DNA of 7,862 bases from Flavobacteriales bacterium (GCA_012965625.1 DTSC01000366.1:1-7862); one strand, 5' to 3'. Counted from the stretch's first letter, positions 1 to 6,079 are shown. Notes: generated by a model not told the origin, from the letters alone. Translations and numbers: made by a program.

Positions 1-101
1 CAGCTGATTATCAGGTCTATCTGGAAAAAGAGTGGATTGAGCTATTGCGTAAAAAGTATCCTCTTATTATACACAAGGATGTGCTTTCTACCATTAAGTA
101 G
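1..101 (+). CDS. C-terminal end of a parvulin/SurA-family peptidyl-prolyl isomerase (partial)
   Basis: Only the last 32 codons are present, read from base 3 and ending at TAG 99-101. The visible tail contains YLEKEWIELLRKKYPLIIH followed by DVLSTIK. I recognise this style of ending (a Trp-rich helix, then KKYP and a short strand) from Bacteroidetes PpiC-type periplasmic isomerases that sit just upstream of surA. The catalytic domain lies outside the window, so the assignment rests on this tail and on the two downstream genes, which belong to the same broad family. The next gene's likely ATG is 10 bases after this stop, so the genes are probably co-transcribed. Confidence 0.6.
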   Translation, partial: ADYQVYLEKEWIELLRKKYPLIIHKDVLSTIK

Positions 102-111
102 TTCTCGGTTA

Positions 112-1008
112 ATGTGTTCTGCATTATTAACAAACTTTCTGGTTAACAATAAATCCGGCTTGCTTTTCCTGGCCGTAGCCCTCTTATTATCATTGTTTTC
201 ATGTAATTTATTTGAAAATAAAACCTTCCACTCAAAACCAGTTGCTCGTGTTCATGATTCATATTTGTACTTAGCAGATATTGAACATATTATTGGTGAT
301 GGAACACTCTCAGAAGATAGTTCTAAAATGGTTCGGCAATATATAGAAAACTGGATAAGACAACAGCTTATCCTTCACAAGGCAAAACTAAACTTGTCAG
401 ATAAGCAAAGCTATGCATCAATTGAAAACCAACTTAACGACTATCGGACATCCTTGATTATTTATGCATATCAAAAAGAGCTGATTAAGCAAAAATTGGA
501 TACAATAATTCTAGAGGAAGATATTCAAAAATATTATGAAGCAAACAATGCCAATTTGGTTCTCGAAAATAATCTTATAAGAGCCAAATACATTCAGCTG
601 CCTCTAGCAGCTCCAGATCAAAATAAGGTAAAGCAATGGTGTGTTTCTGATGATCAAAAGGATATTGTTAGCCTTGAGGAATATTGTCACCAATTTTCTA
701 ATAGTTTCTTGTTAGATGATAAATCATGGGTTATGTTTGAAAATATTAAAAGTGAATTGCCAAAAGAAATCTCTTTGAATTTTTCGGATATTGTCAAATC
801 AAATTTCATTGAACTTACAGATTCTATCAATAGGTATTTAATAATAGTTAAGGAACTTAAACATAAAGATGAAATTGCTCCAATAGAGTATGTAAAGATT
901 AACATTAAAAACATCCTCTTGTTCAAAAGAAGAAGAAAACTGCTAGATAAGATGGAAGAACAAGTATATCAGGATGGAATTAAAAAGAATAGTTTTGAAT
1001 TCTATTAA
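112..1008 (+). CDS. SurA/parvulin-like lipoprotein, probable periplasmic chaperone with degenerate PPIase region
   Basis: This reads as a 298-residue lipoprotein. The frame is open from base 37, but an ATG there would overlap the upstream gene by 65 bases and place extra residues before the signal peptide. The ATG at 112, 10 bases after the upstream stop, gives a proper lipoprotein signal: a hydrophobic GLLFLAVALLLSLF stretch followed by lipobox LFSC, with the lipidated Cys at residue 31. Next comes a SurA-N-like segment, ARVHDSYLYLADIE (about 45-58), then a helical region with ENWIRQQLILHKA. Around residues 135-164 is EEDIQKYYEANNA, then RAKYIQLP, where an active parvulin would carry an H-I-L motif. 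No second parvulin signature (GYHI-like) follows, so catalysis is doubtful and a chaperone or holdase role at the membrane is inferred. The tail (RRRKLLDKMEEQVYQDGIKK) resembles Bacteroidetes relatives. It lies between two isomerase genes, 38 bases before the surA ATG. Confidence 0.7.
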   Translation: MCSALLTNFLVNNKSGLLFLAVALLLSLFSCNLFENKTFHSKPVARVHDSYLYLADIEHIIGDGTLSEDSSKMVRQYIENWIRQQLILHKAKLNLSDKQSYASIENQLNDYRTSLIIYAYQKELIKQKLDTIILEEDIQKYYEANNANLVLENNLIRAKYIQLPLAAPDQNKVKQWCVSDDQKDIVSLEEYCHQFSNSFLLDDKSWVMFENIKSELPKEISLNFSDIVKSNFIELTDSINRYLIIVKELKHKDEIAPIEYVKINIKNILLFKRRRKLLDKMEEQVYQDGIKKNSFEFY

Positions 1009-1046
1009 ATAAGAAAATTGGTTCTTTGTCGTTATACATTGTATTT

Positions 1047-2444
1047 ATGAAACTCCAGACAAAAAATATTATGACCTTCTTTTGTAAGACTTTATTGTAT
1101 TTTCTGATAATGTTCACATTTTCCAGTATATCCCTTGGGCAGGATAACAATGGCAATAATGATATTATCCTTGATCAAATTGTAGCAATAGTTGGAAATG
1201 AGGTCATTCTTCAATCAGAAGTAGAGATTCAATATCAAGCACAAGCTGGGTATGAAATACAGGGGCTGTCAAAAGACAAGGCCCTTTGCTTTATTCTCGA
1301 GGAATTGCTTTTTCAAAAGCTATTGCTTAACCAGGCAAAGATTGATAGTGTTGAGGTTTCTGAAGATCAAATTAATAATGAATTAGATAGGCGTATGCGT
1401 TTTTTTGTTGATCAGATTGGTTCAGAACAGAAGTTGGAGGAATATTATGGTAAATCAATCTTAGAGATAAAATCAGAATTTGAAGAGCAGGTTGAAAATC
1501 AGCTCATTGTTCAAAAAATGAGGTCACGGGCTACAGAAAATGTAAAAGTTACCCCATCAGATGTGCGAAATTATTTCAATGGAATTCCAGAAGATAGCTT
1601 GCCGTTCGTTAGCTCTGAACTACAGCTAAGTCAAATTGTAAAAACACCACCAATTTCAGCAGAAGAGACGTCAAGAACCAAGACAAAGCTAGAAGGTATA
1701 AGGAAGAGAATTGTAAATGGTGAAGATTTTGGCATGCTTGCTTATTTATATTCTGAAGATCCGATGTCTGCCAAAGACAATGGAGAACTTGGCTTTGTGC
1801 AAAGAGGTGCTTTGGTTCCGGAGTTTGAAGCGGTTGCTTTTAATCTCAGAGAAGGCGAAGTCTCAGAAATCATAGAAACAAAATATGGTTATCATATTCT
1901 TAAATTGATTGAAAGATTAGGCGAGAAAGTAAATGTTAGACATATACTCTTAATTCCAAAGGTGTCTAACTTTGATCTGCAAAACGCAAAGACCTTTTTG
2001 GATAGTATTTACCAACAGATATTAATTGACACTTTGACCTTTGAGGAGGCTGCTGAAGAATTCTCTGATGATGAAGAATCTAAGTTAAGTGGAGGCAAGA
2101 TGCTGAATCCCCAAACGGGCTCTTATGTATTTGTTCCTAACCAGGTTGAACCGCTGCTTCTTTTTTCGGTTGATAAAATGAAGGTGGGGCAGATCTCTGA
2201 GCCAATGATTATGCAGACAACTGATGGAAAACAGGCTTATCGCTTGGTAATTTTAAATCAACGAACAGAGCCTCACAAAGCGAGTTTAAAACAGGATTAT
2301 CAAAGAATACAAACGGCAGCTTTAGAAGAAGCACAAATAAAGTCAATCAATGCATGGATTAAAAAAAGACAGGAGGATACCTACATTAAAATAAGTAACG
2401 AGTATACGAATTGTAAATTCACGAATAATTGGAATGGACTTTAA
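1047..2444 (+). CDS. surA: SurA-like periplasmic peptidyl-prolyl cis-trans isomerase with two parvulin domains
   Basis: Periplasmic chaperone and prolyl isomerase, expected to escort outer-membrane proteins to the BAM machinery (known role of SurA). The 465-residue reading starts at ATG 1047; a TTG at 1026 is also in frame but adds residues before an already complete Sec signal (hydrophobic core LLYFLIMFTFSSISLG, cleavage near residue 32). The SurA N-terminal domain follows, with DQIVAIVGNEVILQSEVE at about 43-60. Parvulin domain 1 (about 191-289) contains NGEDFGMLAYLYSEDP, then GELGFVQRGALVPEFEAVAF and KYGYHILKL. Parvulin domain 2 (about 295-405) begins VNVRHILLIPK and continues with FEEAAEEFSDD. 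Domain 1 lacks the HIL histidine (it reads LQLSQIV), and domain 2 lacks a GYHI-like end. E. coli SurA is 428 residues, so the length fits. It is probably co-transcribed with the flanking genes; its stop TAA overlaps the next ATG by one base. Confidence 0.9.
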   Translation: MKLQTKNIMTFFCKTLLYFLIMFTFSSISLGQDNNGNNDIILDQIVAIVGNEVILQSEVEIQYQAQAGYEIQGLSKDKALCFILEELLFQKLLLNQAKIDSVEVSEDQINNELDRRMRFFVDQIGSEQKLEEYYGKSILEIKSEFEEQVENQLIVQKMRSRATENVKVTPSDVRNYFNGIPEDSLPFVSSELQLSQIVKTPPISAEETSRTKTKLEGIRKRIVNGEDFGMLAYLYSEDPMSAKDNGELGFVQRGALVPEFEAVAFNLREGEVSEIIETKYGYHILKLIERLGEKVNVRHILLIPKVSNFDLQNAKTFLDSIYQQILIDTLTFEEAAEEFSDDEESKLSGGKMLNPQTGSYVFVPNQVEPLLLFSVDKMKVGQISEPMIMQTTDGKQAYRLVILNQRTEPHKASLKQDYQRIQTAALEEAQIKSINAWIKKRQEDTYIKISNEYTNCKFTNNWNGL

Positions 2445-2944
2445 TGAAAGTATATAAACTGGCTCTTCTTTGGCTCCTGGTTTTTTTTGTTTCTACTGAT
2501 ATCTTTTCACAACCCCTGGGATTTGATACAATTAAAAATCAAAATATTTTATTGGGCATAGTTAAGAAGGAGCATCTGGTAGATTCTGCATGGTTTATCG
2601 AAAATTACCGCTTTGAACAAATCCCTGATGAAACTTTTCGTGAGATATCTGAAGCCTCCATGAATGTAAAGGTTGATGTATATTTTGGGTCTTGGTGTGA
2701 AGATAGCCAAAGATGGTTGCCAGTATTTGTAAATATAATGGACCATACTGGTTTGCAGGCCAAGACCACCTTAGTGGGCTTGCCAAGGTCTAAAGAGGAA
2801 CGAGAGAAAATTGCTCCTGGTATAGGCATTGAAAAGGTACCTACTTTTGTTTTTAAATTTGATGGAAAAGAAATAGGCAGGATTATTGAAAATCCAGAAA
2901 GCGATTTGAGTAAAGCAGTTTTAAATATCCTGCTCAGAAAATGA
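2444..2944 (+). CDS. Secreted thioredoxin-family protein with a single active-site cysteine (WCEDS)
   Basis: A 166-residue exported protein. The ATG at 2444 overlaps the surA stop (TAATG), suggesting translational coupling; an upstream in-frame TTG at 2429 would only add five residues before the signal peptide. Residues 1-23 form a Sec signal (KVYKLALLWLLVFFVSTDIFSQ). The thioredoxin fold is shown by VDVYFGSWCEDSQRWLPVF (strand, active-site turn and helix, about 77-95) and by VPTFVFKFDGKEIGR (about 132-146), where VPT carries the conserved cis-proline. The motif is W-C-x-D-S: the second cysteine of the usual CxxC is serine at residue 88, so a classical dithiol oxidoreductase mechanism is not possible without another thiol. 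No other cysteine is present in the mature protein. Related Bacteroidetes proteins with WCxDS motifs exist as far as I recall, so this is probably a family trait. Its position argues for a periplasmic role alongside SurA; the substrate is unknown. Confidence 0.8.
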   Translation: MKVYKLALLWLLVFFVSTDIFSQPLGFDTIKNQNILLGIVKKEHLVDSAWFIENYRFEQIPDETFREISEASMNVKVDVYFGSWCEDSQRWLPVFVNIMDHTGLQAKTTLVGLPRSKEEREKIAPGIGIEKVPTFVFKFDGKEIGRIIENPESDLSKAVLNILLRK

Positions 2945-2983
2945 CAGATGCCTTTATTCCATGAAAATTTTGGCATTATATGT

Positions 2984-2991
2984 TAGATTTG
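2984..2991 (+). promoter_or_regulatory. Candidate -7 box for the moxR gene
   Basis: TAGATTTG matches the Bacteroidetes -7 consensus TAnnTTTG exactly and ends 27 bases before the moxR ATG. That would place transcription start near 2998 and give a very short leader. No convincing TTG -33 element is found 17-23 bases upstream; the nearest TTTTG (2968-2972) is only 11 bases away. The box may therefore be weak or activator-dependent, or moxR may be read from the surA operon across the 74-base gap. Confidence 0.35.
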
Positions 2992-3018
2992 AGGATTGTT
3001 ATTTACTAAATTATAATA

Positions 3019-4032
3019 ATGGAGCAACCAGAGATCAATTTTGGATCAGATGTAATGGCAGTAGATAGCCTGGTAGAGAAATACAATGCCTTAAGAGAAG
3101 AGATAGCAAAGGTCATTATCGGCCAGGATGATGTGATAAAAAATGTGCTAATATCTATATTTAGCAAGGGCCACTGCTTACTGGTTGGAGTGCCAGGCTT
3201 GGCAAAAACGCTATTAGTTAATACAATCTCACAAACACTGGGCCTTACCTATAACCGAATACAATTTACTCCAGACCTGATGCCGTCGGATATACTGGGA
3301 ACTGAGATCCTGGATTTGGTTGGAGAAAGTGAGTCGCAATCACGACAATTTAGATTTGTAAAGGGGCCTTTGTTTGCCAATATTATATTAGCAGATGAGA
3401 TAAACAGGTGCCCACCAAAAACTCAGGCAGCACTATTGGAATCTATGCAGGAAATGGCTGCAACAATAGCGGGAAAAAGGTATGAAATGTCTAATCCCTT
3501 CTTTGTTTTGGCAACACAAAATCCAATTGAACAAGAAGGAACCTATCCGCTTCCAGAGGCACAACTGGATAGGTTTATGTTTAATATTTGGTTGGATTAT
3601 CCAGAATTAAGCCAAGAGCTTGAGGTGGTAAAGCAAACCACTACTGATACTGTCAAAACCCTTAACGTAATTTTAGATGCTGATGAGATCATATACTATC
3701 AGAAACTGATCCGAAGGATCCCAGTACCAGATAATGTTAGTGAATATGCAGTTAAACTTGCAACCAGCACCCGGCCAAAGAGCACTAATGCAGCTAAAAA
3801 TCAGATGGTTCAGAATTACATATCATGGGGTGCAGGGCCCAGAGCCTCCCAATTTTTGGTGATTGCCGCAAAATGTCATGCTGCAATTCATGGCAAATAC
3901 TCTCCAGATATAGAAGATGTGCAGGCTCTTGCTTATCCTATCTTAAGGCATCGGATCATTAGAAACTATAAAGCGGAAGCAGATGGAGTTAGTGTTGAAG
4001 AAATTATCAAAAACCTGCTCTCCGTAAATTAG
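3019..4032 (+). CDS. MoxR-family AAA+ ATPase
   Basis: A cytoplasmic AAA+ ATPase of 337 residues, the usual MoxR size. MoxR proteins are chaperone-like ATPases that typically remodel or activate partner proteins. Visible motifs in order are IIGQDDVIKNVL (about 33-44), Walker A GVPGLAKT (57-64), the MoxR segment IQFTPDLMPSDILG (81-94), Walker B IILADE (122-127) followed by INRCPPKTQAALLESMQE, sensor 1 within FVLATQNPIEQEG (162-174), and LPEAQLDRFMF (178-188) with the probable arginine finger. The C-terminal AAA lid contains STRPKSTNA, then WGAGPRASQ and YPILRHRI. A polar stretch, LVGESESQSRQ (about 100-110), looks longer than the equivalent turn in MoxR proteins I know. Usual partners (DUF58 or VWA-domain proteins) are not downstream; the next gene is convergent. 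The substrate cannot be named. The ATG at 3019 agrees with the conserved N-terminus. Confidence 0.92.
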   Translation: MEQPEINFGSDVMAVDSLVEKYNALREEIAKVIIGQDDVIKNVLISIFSKGHCLLVGVPGLAKTLLVNTISQTLGLTYNRIQFTPDLMPSDILGTEILDLVGESESQSRQFRFVKGPLFANIILADEINRCPPKTQAALLESMQEMAATIAGKRYEMSNPFFVLATQNPIEQEGTYPLPEAQLDRFMFNIWLDYPELSQELEVVKQTTTDTVKTLNVILDADEIIYYQKLIRRIPVPDNVSEYAVKLATSTRPKSTNAAKNQMVQNYISWGAGPRASQFLVIAAKCHAAIHGKYSPDIEDVQALAYPILRHRIIRNYKAEADGVSVEEIIKNLLSVN

Positions 4033-4039
4033 TAATTTA
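4025..4039. repeat. 15-base palindrome spanning both stop codons of a convergent gene pair
   Basis: TAAATTAGTAATTTA is a perfect palindrome around G4032. It contains the moxR stop (TAG 4030-4032) and the stop of the opposing gene (TTA 4037-4039, TAA on the minus strand). All stem pairs are A-T and the realistic loop is 5 bases, leaving about five A-U pairs, so a stable RNA hairpin is unlikely. With only 4 bases between stops there is no room for a separate terminator, so transcripts of both genes probably run into each other. Confidence 0.4.
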
Positions 4040-5368
4040 ATCACCTTCTTTTTCATGGAAAGCTATGCCATATTTCCTTAGCTCTTCCAATGAAGGTACA
4101 TAGACTTCTTTTGAGATTGGCAATATTACTCCTGGGTTAGAAATAATCTCTTTAGCAACGAACTTTGTCGCAATACCCAGTGGCAAGCCAACTGTTTTGG
4201 CCATAGCAGTATAAGTAGAATCATCTCCTTTTACTGCAAGGTGTGAGGTCAGCTTCTTAAGTTTACCTTCATGGTGGTAGAAGACCCTATGTATCATGAT
4301 GATCATATCTTTATCATCCTTTATTAGAGTCCATTTTTTCTCTAGGATATGTTGCAGAATTTGGGCAGGAGTACCTTTTTTAATCCCAACCGGAGTGTCG
4401 TCAAAAATTCCCAGCCAGTCAAGCTTCTCCATTTCATCTGATTCGATACTAACCTGCATGTGATAAGCAACCTTGAGCTTAACAGAATCTCCTGGATGGT
4501 ATAAAACAAATGAATTAATAAAGTCCTTGTGGGTCATGGTTTCTGTACCTTCCATAACATAAGTATCGTCTGTAGCCCCTAACTGCACAAATAGATCCCA
4601 TGCCTTGCAAAAACCAGGTCTCCTCAAGGTTCCTCTATATAAAGTAGGAATAGCCTCCAAACCATAAATTTCACGGTATTTTAATGAATCTCGGTTAGCG
4701 TATCCCTCAAAAGTGCCGTATTCAGGAATCGTTAACTTTTCAATTCTGCTAAAAACTTTGTGATAAGGAATATACTTGTATTTTCCTTCCTGAATAAATT
4801 TTACTACACCTTGGCCAGCAAGGACTACATTTCTGGGATTCCAGGTGAATTTGTAATTCCAGGGGTTATTGTCACTTTCAGGTGCAATCAAGCCACCCGT
4901 GAAAGATTCAAAAGATTGAAGCTTTCCTCCTTTTGCTTTAATAGCATCAATGATCTCCATGGATGATAAATGATCTAGTCCGGGATCAACTCCGATTTCA
5001 TTTAAGAGAACAACTCCGGCTTTTTTTGCAGCAGGATCAAGTTCTTTCATCTCCTTCGATACATATGAGGCAGTTGTCATATGCTTTTTAAGAGATATAC
5101 AGTCTTTAGCTACATCGATATGCATTGAGGGCGGAAGCATGGATACCACCACATCAGCAGAACTTATTTCTACCTTGCGTTGTTTCTCATCTAAAACGTC
5201 AAAAGCGATTGCTTTGCCATTCTCATGCCTGCCAACTCGTTTTATTGCCAACTCCTCAGAAACATCTCCTACGGTTACTTTCCAATCATTCTCTGCTGAC
5301 TGGTCAAGTAAATACTTGATCAATGTTGGAGCAGATCTTCCAGCACCTATAACGAATATTTTTTTCAT
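4037..5368 (-). CDS. Saccharopine dehydrogenase (LYS9-type, probably L-glutamate-forming)
   Basis: An NAD(P)-linked dehydrogenase interconverting saccharopine with glutamate and 2-aminoadipate 6-semialdehyde. It is 443 residues long, close to yeast Lys9 (446). The N-terminal Rossmann fold has FVIGAGRSAPTLIKYL (5-20) and an acidic residue after the second strand (VTVGDV, D35), which often favours NAD over NADP. Family signatures are SMLPPSMH (76-83), TTASYVSKEM (98-107) and the highly characteristic LLNEIGVDPGLDHLSS (121-136). The C-terminal saccharopine domain follows, with ESFTGGLIAPESDNNPWNYK, then TLYRGTLRRPGFC. Most Bacteroidota make lysine by the diaminopimelate route, so a lysine-degradation role is inferred rather than Lys9-style synthesis; a lysine-ketoglutarate reductase partner is not in this window. 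Carboxynorspermidine synthase is a related alternative, but the NEIGxDPGxDH context favours saccharopine dehydrogenase. It is divergent from the DUF423 gene and convergent with moxR. Confidence 0.87.
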   Translation of the reverse strand: MKKIFVIGAGRSAPTLIKYLLDQSAENDWKVTVGDVSEELAIKRVGRHENGKAIAFDVLDEKQRKVEISSADVVVSMLPPSMHIDVAKDCISLKKHMTTASYVSKEMKELDPAAKKAGVVLLNEIGVDPGLDHLSSMEIIDAIKAKGGKLQSFESFTGGLIAPESDNNPWNYKFTWNPRNVVLAGQGVVKFIQEGKYKYIPYHKVFSRIEKLTIPEYGTFEGYANRDSLKYREIYGLEAIPTLYRGTLRRPGFCKAWDLFVQLGATDDTYVMEGTETMTHKDFINSFVLYHPGDSVKLKVAYHMQVSIESDEMEKLDWLGIFDDTPVGIKKGTPAQILQHILEKKWTLIKDDKDMIIMIHRVFYHHEGKLKKLTSHLAVKGDDSTYTAMAKTVGLPLGIATKFVAKEIISNPGVILPISKEVYVPSLEELRKYGIAFHEKEGD

Positions 5369-5382
5369 ATAAATTGAATAGC

Positions 5383-5412
5383 TTTGTCCATAGTTGTTTC
5401 GCTATGATTTTG
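5383..5412 (+). promoter_or_regulatory. Candidate promoter for the DUF423 gene
   Basis: TTTG at 5383-5386, an 18-base spacer and TGATTTTG at 5405-5412 resemble the Bacteroidetes -33/-7 pair, with one mismatch (G for A) in the -7 box. A competing -7 match, TAGCTTTG at 5379-5386, is exact but lacks a TTG upstream. Either would put the start 20-50 bases before the ATG at 5442. Confidence 0.35.
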
Positions 5413-5423
5413 ATAACAGGGGG

Positions 5424-5431
5424 CAAAAATA
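5424..5431 (-). promoter_or_regulatory. Candidate -7 box for the saccharopine dehydrogenase gene
   Basis: On the minus strand this reads TATTTTTG, an exact match to TAnnTTTG, about 55 bases upstream of the ATG at 5368. No clear -33 TTG is found at the expected distance. If real, its transcription start would lie inside the opposing promoter region, so the two divergent promoters would overlap and could interfere. Confidence 0.3.
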
Positions 5432-5441
5432 TAAACTTAAT

Positions 5442-5858
5442 ATGAATCCACTTAGTATTGTGCAAAAGGTTTTATTGGTTTTAGCAGGTTTATCTGGATC
5501 AATCTCAATTCTACTGGGAGCGATAGGTGCACATTGGCTCAAAGACAAGCTCAATTATTGGGAACTGCATTCTTTTGAAACAGGGGTAAAATACCAAATG
5601 TACCATACCCTTGCATTGTTAATAGTTGTATTGCTATTGGATCGATTTCCTTCAAAAGTTATTGAATGGAGTGGCTATTCTTTCGTTATAGGAATTATAG
5701 TCTTCTCAGGGTCTCTTTATCTTTTATCCCTTAAATCACTGCTCAATATGGAAAAATTATCCATGTTGGGACCAATAACACCAATAGGAGGCTTGACTTT
5801 TATAATTGGCTGGCTCCTTTTGGTTATTGCAGTTATCATAAATTGGCGACAGTCTTAG
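5442..5858 (+). CDS. DUF423 family small inner-membrane protein (YgdD-like)
   Basis: A 138-residue polytopic membrane protein. An in-frame TTG at 5394 is rejected because it adds a polar 16-residue extension before the conserved start; the ATG at 5442 is preceded by an A-rich AACTTAAT rather than a Shine-Dalgarno. Predicted helices are at about 8-30, 52-67, 77-98 and 113-134. DUF423 signatures seen are LLGAIGAHWL (24-33), FETGVKYQMYHTLALL (45-60), VFSGSLYLLSL (87-97) and GPITPIGGLTFIIGW (110-124). The biochemical function of the family is not established. It sits between saccharopine dehydrogenase and pckA, an arrangement I recall from other Bacteroidetes genomes; the context suggests but does not prove a metabolic or transport link. 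Confidence 0.9.
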   Translation: MNPLSIVQKVLLVLAGLSGSISILLGAIGAHWLKDKLNYWELHSFETGVKYQMYHTLALLIVVLLLDRFPSKVIEWSGYSFVIGIIVFSGSLYLLSLKSLLNMEKLSMLGPITPIGGLTFIIGWLLLVIAVIINWRQS

Positions 5859-5863
5859 TGCTT

Positions 5864-5899
5864 AATTTTGCTTTGAAAGTTATCAACAATTTTGCTTTG
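5864..5899 (+). repeat. 12-base direct repeat, period 24
   Basis: AATTTTGCTTTG occurs at 5864-5875 and again at 5888-5899, perfectly, with starts 24 bases apart. It lies just after the DUF423 stop and about 120-155 bases upstream of the predicted pckA transcription start. It could be a pair of binding sites on a similar helix face, or chance TTTG-rich promoter-like sequence: TTTG 5867-5870, a 21-base spacer and TTGCTTTG 5892-5899 also approximate a -33/-7 pair. Confidence 0.5.
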
Positions 5900-5912
5900 G
5901 ACTTGAAAATTG
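5887..5912 (+). other. Inverted repeat (7-base arms) downstream of the DUF423 gene
   Basis: CAATTTT (5887-5893) pairs with AAAATTG (5906-5912) around a 12-base loop. It overlaps the second direct-repeat copy. It is A/U-rich and is not followed by a T run, so it is a poor intrinsic terminator; an operator or a chance event are both possible. Confidence 0.3.
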
Positions 5913-5977
5913 CGAATTTCTTACCCTGTAAATTGATTATATTTATAAGAATTCTGTTTAAAAATCAAACAATTATT

Positions 5978-6011
5978 TTTGTTTAAATAAATACATTTTC
6001 CCTTAACTTTG
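5978..6011 (+). promoter_or_regulatory. Promoter of pckA
   Basis: TTTG (5978-5981) and TAACTTTG (6004-6011) match the Bacteroidetes -33 and -7 elements with a 22-base spacer, long but within the range reported for the phylum. The -7 box is an exact match to TAnnTTTG. The DNA just upstream (about 5938-5990) is extremely A/T-rich, which may help open or bend the promoter. Predicted transcription start is near 6018, giving a leader of roughly 60 bases. Confidence 0.6.
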
Positions 6012-6025
6012 CGTCATTATTTAGA

Positions 6026-6043
6026 GCGGACCTACCGCCCGGT
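6026..6043 (+). ncRNA. GC-rich hairpin, possible H-type pseudoknot, in the pckA leader
   Basis: GCGG (6026-6029) pairs with CCGC (6035-6038) around loop ACCTA. The loop bases ACC (6030-6032) can pair with GGT (6041-6043), giving a compact H-type pseudoknot. A second ACC (6034-6036) could instead pair with the same GGT, so alternative folds exist. This is the only GC-rich island in an A/T-rich 221-base intergenic region and lies at the extreme 5' end of the predicted transcript. I do not recognise a known riboswitch class. The base pairs are read directly; function is inference. Confidence 0.4.
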
Positions 6044-6048
6044 TAAAG

Positions 6049-6073
6049 TTTAATCTATACAAATAGAATTAAA
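6049..6073 (+). ncRNA. AU-rich hairpin immediately before the pckA start codon
   Basis: TTTAATCTAT (6049-6058), loop ACAA, then ATAG and ATTAAA (6063-6066, 6068-6073) with a single bulged A6067: ten base pairs. It ends 6 bases before the ATG at 6080, in the region covered by the initiating ribosome. In a phylum with little Shine-Dalgarno use, unpaired A-rich sequence before the start often matters, so this hairpin could limit initiation or act as a 5' stability element. Confidence 0.45.
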
Positions 6074-6079
6074 AAACTG

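Noticed and set aside
37..111. Longer start for the lipoprotein gene (ATG at 37)
   Set aside because: It overlaps the upstream coding end by 65 bases and places 25 residues before a signal peptide that is complete from the ATG at 112.
1026..1046. TTG start for surA, and similarly TTG 2429 and TTG 5394 for the next genes
   Set aside because: Each extension precedes a nearby ATG that gives a complete signal peptide or the conserved family N-terminus.
2605..2976. Minus-strand open frame of 123 codons
   Set aside because: It is antisense to the well-supported thioredoxin-family gene, with no recognisable domain and no promoter seen. The same applies to minus-strand frames inside pckA (for example 6794-7114 and 7322-7627).
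2948..2976. ATGCC/GGCAT inverted repeat after the thioredoxin gene as a terminator
   Set aside because: Only five base pairs with a 19-base loop and no following T run.
5956..5987. GTTT/AAAC inverted repeats in the A/T-rich DNA upstream of pckA
   Set aside because: Short, overlapping and expected by chance in such biased sequence; more likely part of the promoter's A/T-rich upstream region.
6024..6048. Assignment of the pckA leader to a known riboswitch such as preQ1 or SAM-II
   Set aside because: The compact pseudoknot shape is suggestive, but I cannot match the conserved bases of either class and the downstream gene is not in those regulons.
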